Shown one piece after another: positions 41,901 to 48,572 of a stretch of 58,199 nt of DNA. Both the position numbers and the translations under genes were made by a program. Each line of letters starts with the position of its first letter. The first letter of the stretch is position 1. This stretch comes from an uncultured Burkholderiales bacterium (GTDB taxonomy: Bacteria; Pseudomonadota; Gammaproteobacteria; Burkholderiales; Burkholderiaceae_C): assembly GCA_937871935.1 (NCBI GenBank), contig CALMQI010000209.1:1-58199 (forward strand), written 5' to 3'. A model generated the notes under the pieces. The model did not search any database. It was not told the DNA's origin and was given only the letters and a program-made list of their open reading frames with translations.

Positions 41901-42758
41901 TCAACGCGCCGTCAACAACCGCAGCACCACGTCGAGCGGTACCGAAATACGAGCGATGTCGTCTTCGGTGAGCAAACCCGCCAGTTCGACAAGCCCTCTC
42001 TTGTTTCCAGCGGCGACCGCGGCGAGGGCCCCTTCCGCGCCCGGAGCACCCTGGGCCTTGTCCAACCCAAGCCATTCTTCCCGAAACACAAGTCCATGGG
42101 CCTGTGCCCATTCGCGCAGCCTCTTCGTCAGCGCACTCATGCGGAACAGGTGCCAAGTCTGGAGCAGCCCGTACGAGCGAATCGTATGGGTGAACTGACG
42201 CAATGGGCCTTCGGACTGGAAGGCTTGACGAAGCGCGTCCTTCGCCGCGTCGGTAACGCTTGCGTCGCGCTCGGCAAATTGGCGTCGTACGTCCACCTCC
42301 GCCTCCAACGTCGCCGGAGGAAACGGCACAGCGTTGGGCGGTGCAACCTCATCGTCTCTTTGCCACAAAACGGCGTCGGCCTCCGGCAAGTACACGGCCC
42401 GTTCGCCCGGACTTGGTATGCGAGTGAGCGCTTCAAAAATGTCGCTGCGCAGTCGAGTGAATGCCGGCGCGGTGGCAGTTGCGGCGGCGGTCGCAATAGC
42501 GACAGCCTGCAGATCGGGGCGGTTGGCCGGTACGACCAGCACATCGCTTCCGCGATTGGGGATGACGGTGATGTCGTTAGGAAAGCTCGCGAGAAAGGCG
42601 GACCATTTGGTCATTCCCTCTGGCGGAAACTGTTCACCGCGGTCCTCGGCAAGTTTCTTGACAGTCGCTCTGAGTTTTGCGCCGGCAACGGGAGCGTCTG
42701 TCCTGGCTGCTAGGGTCTCGAGGGCCTCTTTGAGGATATCCAGCCAGATGTTGTCCAT
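41901..42758 (-). CDS. OST-HTH/LOTUS-domain protein
   Basis: 285 aa. Residues 1-80 fit the LOTUS winged helix: LDILKEALETLAARTDAPVA, AKLRATVKKLAEDRGEQFPP, WSAFLASFPNDITVIP and SDVLVVPANRP. Such domains bind RNA (G-quadruplex RNA in studied cases) and in bacteria are often fused to a NYN nuclease. Here no NYN domain is present; the rest is helical with a repeat-like segment near 140-285 and no catalytic motif. ATG 42758 is used because LOTUS homology begins there; ATG 42818 is open but would translate through a terminator-like hairpin. It sits between sbcD and sbcC. Confidence 0.58.
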   Translation of the reverse strand: MDNIWLDILKEALETLAARTDAPVAGAKLRATVKKLAEDRGEQFPPEGMTKWSAFLASFPNDITVIPNRGSDVLVVPANRPDLQAVAIATAAATATAPAFTRLRSDIFEALTRIPSPGERAVYLPEADAVLWQRDDEVAPPNAVPFPPATLEAEVDVRRQFAERDASVTDAAKDALRQAFQSEGPLRQFTHTIRSYGLLQTWHLFRMSALTKRLREWAQAHGLVFREEWLGLDKAQGAPGAEGALAAVAAGNKRGLVELAGLLTEDDIARISVPLDVVLRLLTAR

Positions 42759-42774
42759 GATGGGATCCAGACGG

Positions 42775-42796
42775 AAAAAAGGGCGCTTGCGCGCCC
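42775..42796 (-). terminator. Terminator-like hairpin just upstream of the LOTUS gene
   Basis: On the minus strand GGGCGC-GCAA-GCGCCC followed by six T (42796 to 42775): a perfect 6-bp stem, GNRA-type loop and U-run. It ends 16 bp before ATG 42758. Either it ends the sbcD transcript or it is an attenuator for the LOTUS pair. Confidence 0.6.
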
Positions 42797-42953
42797 AGAT
42801 TTCCAGTGTTAGCTCCATTCGCGGGCCAGAACCCTTGGGCAGAAACCCAATACGCCGGGGTCTTAGAGTGTGACCACAACTAATCCGCGTCGCGCCAGCC
42901 GTTGACCTTCCGGACGAATTCAGGGGTAGCCTGCCTCATACGGAATCGTTGCA

Positions 42954-42962
42954 ATCATACCA
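42954..42962 (-). promoter_or_regulatory. Candidate extended -10 promoter for the LOTUS pair
   Basis: TGGTATGAT on the minus strand (42962 to 42954) matches an extended -10 element; no good -35 was seen. The transcript would cross the terminator-like hairpin before the gene. Confidence 0.3.
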
Positions 42963-43053
42963 CGTCGCGCAGGAAGGTCGCCAGCTTGCTACCGCCCAAC
43001 GACCGGCCGCCGTTGCGTGACGCGAAGGGTGCACTGGTCGGAAGCCCACCTTA

Positions 43054-44439
43054 TCAGGCAGACCTGTCGCTTGGCCGCCCCGCGCCATGCACCGCGAAGG
43101 TCCTTCGTGCGCCGTGGAGAGCACCGCCATCCAGTTGCTCCGTCTCGTTCGCCCAGTCACTGACGCAAGCCGTCTCGACCAGCAGCGGCGCAGCGCGCTC
43201 CCGAGCGTGCGGCAGTTCGCCCCGCAACACCCGCTCGGCGATGTCCTCCCCCCTCTCCGCTTCAAGTTGCGCCAGGCACGCCAGCAAGGGCCCCGGCTTC
43301 GCCTGGGTCACCAGCGCCCACTGCCGCACCTTGTCGGCCAGACTGGCCGCACGCGAGATGCCGGCGGCGCGGGTGCGCACCACGGGCACGATGCGGCCCT
43401 CCAGCTTGACCTCCGCGGCGCGCCCGAGTTCGCGCTCGATCAGCGCGCGGTCCACTTCGTGTCGGTCCTCGTCCGCCACCGTCCAACGCACACGAACATG
43501 CGCGCCCGCGATGTCTTGTTGCGCAATGGTGATGCGCAATGCGTCGAGGTCCGGCTTGCCTTCGAAGAAGATATCGACCGTCCGCCGCGCAGGCGTAGGC
43601 ACCTGGTCAAAGCGCGCCCCGTCGGCATCGACCTCCCACATCAGGAACCCTTTCTCGCCCTCCTCGCCGTAGTGAAAGCGCCCGATGGACCCGGCGTAAG
43701 CCACGCACTGCTGCCCCGCCCGTCCGGCGCGCTGCCACGCCTGATGCCGGTGGATGTGCCCGAGCATGAAAGCCTGGGCCTCGGCCGCAAACAGCGCCCC
43801 GGTGGTGAACTCGTGGTCGAAGCCGGCCATCGGCACGCCGTGTTCGCTGAGGCAGCCAAACACGGTGCCATGCGACACGCCGATGGTCGGCACGCCCCGC
43901 TTGCGGGCGGCGCGGTGCCCTGGCGCGAAGCCGGCCAGCAGCGCGGCCAGTTGCTCGCCGGTGGCCTCGGCCGCCACGCCCGCCCCCAGGGCGGCGGCGA
44001 CCATGGCCTTGTTGATGGTGGGCACGCACGAGAACAAGGCTTGCACGCCCGCAGGCACCCCGTCGAAGCGCCAACCGTCCGACACCACCCACCGGCCGTC
44101 ACCCGCCAGGCCGACCTGGGCGATGCGGTCAGCCACATGCACAGGGTAGCGCCCGCCCAGCAGCCGGAACAGGGCCAAGGTGCCGGGTGGCTCGTGCGAG
44201 AACGTGCCCTGCAGCATCAGCACCGGGCAATGGTCGGCCAGCCGCCGCACCTGCCGGGCCAGACGCTCAGCCGACGGCGAGTGCAGGTCGTGGGCGTGGT
44301 CTGTGGCGTCGCCCGAAAGCACGGCCACCTGGGCGCCCAGCGTGATGGCCCGGTCCACCGCGGCGCCGAAGCAGCGGTCGGCCTCGGCCAGATTCTTCGG
44401 CCCGTAGTGCAGGTCGGAACAGTGTGCGATGCGGATCAT
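43054..44439 (-). CDS. sbcD: SbcD-like metallophosphoesterase of the SbcCD nuclease
   Basis: 461 aa. Calcineurin-like motifs: CSDLHYG (residues 7-13), LSGDATDHA, VSHGT and GHIHRHQ. The Mre11 motif normally written GNHD/E reads QGTFSHEPPG here: His and Glu are kept, Asn is absent and extra residues intervene. Plasmid-type SbcD variants can look like this, but it may alter metal binding. A C-terminal capping region of about 180 residues follows. ATG 44439 overlaps the upstream gp3-like gene's stop (ATGA). It would pair with SbcC to process DNA ends, useful to a replicating or conjugating element. Confidence 0.82.
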   Translation of the reverse strand: MIRIAHCSDLHYGPKNLAEADRCFGAAVDRAITLGAQVAVLSGDATDHAHDLHSPSAERLARQVRRLADHCPVLMLQGTFSHEPPGTLALFRLLGGRYPVHVADRIAQVGLAGDGRWVVSDGWRFDGVPAGVQALFSCVPTINKAMVAAALGAGVAAEATGEQLAALLAGFAPGHRAARKRGVPTIGVSHGTVFGCLSEHGVPMAGFDHEFTTGALFAAEAQAFMLGHIHRHQAWQRAGRAGQQCVAYAGSIGRFHYGEEGEKGFLMWEVDADGARFDQVPTPARRTVDIFFEGKPDLDALRITIAQQDIAGAHVRVRWTVADEDRHEVDRALIERELGRAAEVKLEGRIVPVVRTRAAGISRAASLADKVRQWALVTQAKPGPLLACLAQLEAERGEDIAERVLRGELPHARERAAPLLVETACVSDWANETEQLDGGALHGARRTFAVHGAGRPSDRSA

Positions 44440-45752
44440 GCCGCTCTCCCCGCGGCCACGGCCTGCAGTTCGCTCTCGATCTTGTCGAGATAGCTCGCGG
44501 GATCGTTACGGTAGCGCGCCAGTTCGTCCCAGGCCCGTGCCCGCCCCTGCGGGTTGATCTTCCAGCCGGGGCCCCATCGAAGGTCGGCATAGCCGGTGTA
44601 GCGCTGCCGGTCGATGCCGAACGCCTGCGCTTGAGACAACAGGTCTTCCAGTGAGGGGCGCCCATCGCGCGCCTTCGGCCGTGGTCCCGCGTGCGCGGAG
44701 TTTGGTGCTGCGATGTCCTGCGGTTCGCCCGGCGCGGCAACCCTGTCGCCATCAGCCTCCAGCACGGTCGGTCCGCTGAGAATCTGCGTCGCGAGTTGGG
44801 CTTGCACGAGCGCGGCCTCGTCGTCATCGCGGTCGCGCAACAACGCGGTCACGTCCACTGGCGCTTCGAGTTCGATGATCCACTGCGGCACCCTCGCCGG
44901 CCTGCCCTGCTCGTCGATGTGCGCCACCTCGACCAGCTTCTTGCTCAGGTAGAACGGTGTGCGCTGGCTGTCCAGGAAGCCCGAGATGCGCCCGCCGCGC
45001 AGGAAGGCGATGGTCTCGAACTTCTGAATCGCCGCGTTCATCGCGTAGAAGCTGCGCGTGTGCAACTCGAACGCGCTGATCGACCGGACGCCGGGGATGA
45101 AGAACAGGAAGCGTCCGCTGAGGTTGCACTGCCGCTGCTGGTACTCGGGGCAGCCTTCGGGGTCGCAGATGCCACCGTTGGCATCGCGTGCCACCGTCTT
45201 GCGCCCACCGAAGACTCGGATGACACGCTTGCCGGTGTCGTCGAAAGGCACTGGCGCGTGGGTCTTGCAATGGCGCACCCGCCCATCGGGGGAATACTCC
45301 GACCAGTAGCGCTTTTCGTTCGCGCCCCAGGCCGCCAGTTCGTGTGGCATCACCACCTGCCAGTGGTCCGACGGGAACACCACCGGAAAGCGATAGAGCC
45401 GATGGCCATCGCCGCGGTCTTCGCCGAAGGCACGAAGGATCTGCTGCGCGATCTCCGGGTTCGAGAAGTCCTGCCCGCGCACGGTGAACCAGGGCACGTT
45501 CTTCGGCACCAGCGGTGTCTTCAGGCGCGGCAGAGCCGTGGCCAGCGCCTGCTCGATCTGGTCGAACGACTGGCCCGCCGCAACGCCCTGTTCGTAGATG
45601 GCGCGCGCCTGCGGGTTCTCGGCGGCGGCGCGGCTGAGCGTCTTGGTCCCGGCGCGGATCTTCCCGCCGGTCGGAATGCGTGCTGGGCCTTGCCCCAGCA
45701 CGGTGGCTGGCACCGCGTCGCTGCCGCGGTGGCTGACGATGGATTGCGTCAT
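44436..45752 (-). CDS. gp3-like putative recombination directionality factor/metal-binding protein
   Basis: 438 aa. The central domain (LYRFPVVFPSDHWQVVMPHE, a Cys-rich CDPEGCPEYQQRQC, LSGRFLFFIPGVRSISAFEL, ETIAFLRGGRISGF) resembles the phage gp3-like family, whose best-known members switch serine integrases from integration to excision. On ICEs such proteins are often listed as hydrolase or metal-binding proteins. The four cysteines could bind zinc. The Ala-rich C-terminal part carries a small GYADLRWGPGWKINPQGR module. ATG 45752 is chosen because GAGGAG lies 7 bp upstream. It overlaps sbcD by 4 bp. No serine integrase is in the window, so an excision role is uncertain. Confidence 0.6.
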   Translation of the reverse strand: MTQSIVSHRGSDAVPATVLGQGPARIPTGGKIRAGTKTLSRAAAENPQARAIYEQGVAAGQSFDQIEQALATALPRLKTPLVPKNVPWFTVRGQDFSNPEIAQQILRAFGEDRGDGHRLYRFPVVFPSDHWQVVMPHELAAWGANEKRYWSEYSPDGRVRHCKTHAPVPFDDTGKRVIRVFGGRKTVARDANGGICDPEGCPEYQQRQCNLSGRFLFFIPGVRSISAFELHTRSFYAMNAAIQKFETIAFLRGGRISGFLDSQRTPFYLSKKLVEVAHIDEQGRPARVPQWIIELEAPVDVTALLRDRDDDEAALVQAQLATQILSGPTVLEADGDRVAAPGEPQDIAAPNSAHAGPRPKARDGRPSLEDLLSQAQAFGIDRQRYTGYADLRWGPGWKINPQGRARAWDELARYRNDPASYLDKIESELQAVAAGRAA

Positions 45753-45866
45753 CTCTGCGCTCCTCATGATTGGCGATGTGTCGCTTCCATGGTCTCGCGG
45801 GGTCGGGCCGCGTCAACCTGTCCCGCGACCGTTGCGCCTTGCGGGGTGACGCTGCCGGCGGCCGAG

Positions 45867-47096
45867 CTATCGCTCCGCCACCAGCGTCGGCAGTGGCGGC
45901 ATCGCCTGGTCTGTCGCCCACACCCACACCGCTTCACCGGCCCGCGCTATCGCATGGTCCTTGTCCACGCGGGCCTTCGGCGCCATGAAGGCGCTGACGA
46001 CATGCAGGGGCACGGGCTTCGGCCCCATGTCCAGCAGCAGCGCGTTCGGAAACGCGCCGTTCGTCGCCGCGTCGTAGCGCAGTGGCTTTGCAAAGCGCCG
46101 CCCCTGCTCCACCAGGGCATGCACCAGCGGCAGCTCGTGGATGGCGTCGATCGGGATCCAGTGCTCGGTGGTCATCATCAGGCTGGCGGCGTCGATCTCG
46201 TAGGTGTACTCGCGCCGGGCCCGCACCAGGGCAGCCAGCATCAGGCGCACCCGGTGGCCGGTGTCCGCGTCCCGGGCTTCGAACATCGGCGCGAACACCT
46301 TCTCGATCCTTGCCCAGGTCTTGCCAGCAATCAGCAGCGGCGCATCGGGCATGTGCTTGACCCAGACTCTGCAGCCGCCGACTGCCGTGTCGCTGCCCTT
46401 GAACTCGCCCAGCACCAGCGCCAGCGGGCTGTGACCGTCGTGGGGCCGCAGCACGGCCAGCTTCTCGCGGCGCCGCTGCGCCGCGTCGGCCTTGGTCGCC
46501 TCGATGAATGGTTCGGGCACGTACAGGCGCTCAGTCAAGGCCACGCCCTTCACCGACACGTCCTCGGCGGCCTCCAGCAGGTACTTGTGCAGCACGCCCT
46601 GATTGCGCTTGCCCACCATCGCCGGGCTCCAGCGGTTGAAGCCGGCCCGCTCGAACAGGTAGTGCATCAGCGCCCGCAGGCTCATCCGCCGCCGGGCCAC
46701 GCCGACTTCGGCCTCCGCGTCGCTCTCACCGCGGGTGGCGCCACGCCCCGTGGTGCGAGTCCACGGAAAATCCACCCGCAGGTCAACGCGGCCTACGGTG
46801 GTCTCGAGCACCGCTTCGCCGATCAGTTCACCCAGCCCCGACTCCTGTGCCTCGGGTTCATACGACAGGCAGCTTGCGTGATGGTGGCTGCCCGTGTCGG
46901 GCATGCGCTTGACCATGAACTGCCGGTGGCGTGCCACGTACATCTCCACGCCGCCAGGCACGCACAGACAACGTGGCCGTTCCGGTGTGTCGTGGACGCG
47001 GGCCAGCGCCTGCTGCAGCTGCGCGTCGTCGGCGTTCCACACGCGGCCCAGGATGGAGAAGCGTTGGATGTCCACCATCGTCGCGCTCGCAACCAT
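45867..47096 (-). CDS. DUF1173 family protein
   Basis: 409 aa. Family features: CLCVPGGVEMYVARHRQFMV, RMPDTGSHHHASCLSYEPEA (Cys/His pattern that may bind metal), SLRALMHYLFERAGFNRWSP and ARREYTYEIDAASLMMTTEH. DUF1173 proteins occur on large plasmids and ICEs of proteobacteria near conjugation and partition genes; the function is unknown. It starts directly after the stop of the recombinase-like gene (TGA-ATG), so the pair is coupled. ATG 47078 is an alternative start. Confidence 0.78.
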   Translation of the reverse strand: MVASATMVDIQRFSILGRVWNADDAQLQQALARVHDTPERPRCLCVPGGVEMYVARHRQFMVKRMPDTGSHHHASCLSYEPEAQESGLGELIGEAVLETTVGRVDLRVDFPWTRTTGRGATRGESDAEAEVGVARRRMSLRALMHYLFERAGFNRWSPAMVGKRNQGVLHKYLLEAAEDVSVKGVALTERLYVPEPFIEATKADAAQRRREKLAVLRPHDGHSPLALVLGEFKGSDTAVGGCRVWVKHMPDAPLLIAGKTWARIEKVFAPMFEARDADTGHRVRLMLAALVRARREYTYEIDAASLMMTTEHWIPIDAIHELPLVHALVEQGRRFAKPLRYDAATNGAFPNALLLDMGPKPVPLHVVSAFMAPKARVDKDHAIARAGEAVWVWATDQAMPPLPTLVAER

Positions 47097-48038
47097 TCAC
47101 ACCAGTTCGCGCACCAGCTCCGACATCGTCGGCCGATGCTTCGGGAACAGTTCCCGCACCGCGCTGCGGCCGTTGATGCCCAGCAGCAGGCCGACCTGTT
47201 CTTCATCCGCGCCGCGTTCGTACAAACGGGCCGCGACGGTGTGCCGCGCCGACAGCGGCGTCACGTCGCGCAGGTCGGCATGGCGAAACAGCTTGCGATA
47301 AGCCTCCAGGATGGGCCGGCACAGGTAGCGGCGCTGCCCTTCTTCGCCATACGGCTTGATGGCGAAGCCGAGTCCGCCGGGCGACAGGAACAGGCAGCTC
47401 CGGGGATCCAGGCCTCGGTAGTCGGCGCTTGCGGCAAGGCCCAGGCCCTGCTCGATGCGCTCGCGCAGGTAGGTCGCGAGTGCATCGTCGAGCCGGGTGC
47501 TGGTGAAGTACAGCGGGCGCGGCTTGCCGGTGATCGCGGCTTCAGCCCGCAGTTCGGATGCGCGGCGCACGCTGCCGTCGGGCCCGAGGTAGTCGCGCAC
47601 CTCGAACCGCGCAATCTCCAAGGGGCGCGCGCCGGTCGCGAACAGCATGTAGAACAGCGATTGGTCGTGCCAGGGCCGCGCACTGCGCGCCTTGATCCGC
47701 AGCGCTGCTTGCGTGATCTCTTCGCTCGAAACCACCCGGTGCTGGCGCGGGCCGAACGGCGCTGGCGGCTCGAAGCCGGCCAGCGCGACCAGGATCGATT
47801 CGCGGTGCTGGCGCAGGCGCTGCACGAAGGCCACACCCTCGGTGGTGAGGCCCTCGATGCCGACCGTCTTGCTGAGGCGGACGGCGACCGCCTTGATGCG
47901 GCGCTCCACCGCCGTGCGCGTGACGCCGAAGCGCGCTGCGACCGCGTCGTAGGTGGCGCCATCGACAACGGCCTTCAACATCTCGATGGCTTGCGCGGCG
48001 TTGTCGTTGCCGCGCTCGGGCACTTGATCGACTGGCAT
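47097..48038 (-). CDS. Tyrosine recombinase-like protein lacking catalytic residues, copy 1
   Basis: 313 aa. An N-terminal helix-turn-helix (TYDAVAARFGVTRTAVERRI, residues 30-49) is followed by a recombinase-like fold. The first catalytic Arg is in place (FATGARPLEIARFE) and a second Arg in LSARHTVAARLYERGA. However, the His normally three residues before the second Arg is Leu, the LGH position reads LGI, and no Tyr is found at the nucleophile site (AVRELFPKHRP). A close paralogue at 53680-54618 has the same losses, so the form is maintained. It may bind DNA without cutting it. ATG 48038 matches the start of that paralogue. Confidence 0.72.
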   Translation of the reverse strand: MPVDQVPERGNDNAAQAIEMLKAVVDGATYDAVAARFGVTRTAVERRIKAVAVRLSKTVGIEGLTTEGVAFVQRLRQHRESILVALAGFEPPAPFGPRQHRVVSSEEITQAALRIKARSARPWHDQSLFYMLFATGARPLEIARFEVRDYLGPDGSVRRASELRAEAAITGKPRPLYFTSTRLDDALATYLRERIEQGLGLAASADYRGLDPRSCLFLSPGGLGFAIKPYGEEGQRRYLCRPILEAYRKLFRHADLRDVTPLSARHTVAARLYERGADEEQVGLLLGINGRSAVRELFPKHRPTMSELVRELV

Positions 48039-48329
48039 CACCTGCCCCCCCAACACTGCGGTTCTCCGCGGCTGCGATGCACGCATGTTCGGCCGCCCGT
48101 GCTTTCACCGCCAGGGTCAATCGCCTGCAAAGACACGGGGTTTCGGGATCGGCGCGTTGGCCGTCACTCATGAACAAGTGGCCCGGCCGCTGCGCAGGCG
48201 AACAGGCTCACGGTTGCCATCCTCAATGGCGCTGCCACGCAAGGGCTTTTGCATGGCGAGTCGGCCCGCCACCGGCTTGCGCGCGCGGCCCCGCGCAAAC
48301 TGCCGGGGCATCTTGGCTCCGGCCAAAGC

Positions 48330-48406
48330 GCGCCCATCCGGGCGCCCCTGAATCCGTTCAGGCGTCGCGGTCGTTACCCGCCTTCCTCGCTGCGCGGCAA
48401 CGCGCA
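48330..48406 (+). repeat. Hairpin-flanked 22-nt repeat, copy 4
   Basis: The core at 48361-48382 reads GGCGTCGCGGTCG then TTACCCGCC, two changes from copy 1. The upstream stem is GCGCCC/GGGCGC (48330-48335 with 48340-48345) and the downstream stem TGCGCG/CGCGCA (48391-48396 with 48401-48406, loop GCAA). It lies 190 bp before the giant methylase/helicase gene. Confidence 0.7.
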
Positions 48407-48510
48407 TCACCAAAGCATCGGGGCCCTGCCCTGAGCTGAGCCAGTCGCAAGGCGTCGCTTGACGCCTGGCCCCGGGTCGACCGCGACCCCCATCCTGCCA
48501 ACCCACCCAC

Positions 48511-48572
48511 GGGGAGCACGCCTCCCCGCCGGGGATGGGCGTGTCTCTCCCATTCATCTGGAGAACACGCCC
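48511..48572 (+). promoter_or_regulatory. Structured mRNA leader, copy 4
   Basis: Hairpin I is GGGGAG/CTCCCC (48511-48516 with 48522-48527), then GCCGGGGATGG as in copies 1 and 2. Hairpin II is GGGCGTGT (48537-48544) with ACACGCCC (48565-48572), which touches ATG 48573, and TCTCC with GGAGA (48546-48550 with 48560-48564): the ribosome site GGAGA is fully paired. The stem differs from the other copies at compensated positions. Confidence 0.7.

Larger units (their letters stand above)
48039..48572. other. Divergent regulatory region before the methylase/helicase gene
   Basis: 534 bp without a gene. It contains promoters for both directions (not resolved), the GC-rich stretch 48150-48330 with several stems, copy 4 of the hairpin-flanked repeat and the structured leader of the 48573 gene. 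Confidence 0.5.

Noticed and set aside
44691-48173. Plus-strand open frame of 1160 codons
   Set aside because: It is antisense to four well-supported minus-strand genes (gp3-like, DUF1173, recombinase-like and their junctions). It lacks domain patterns and has the His/Arg/Gln-rich composition typical of antisense frames in GC-rich DNA.
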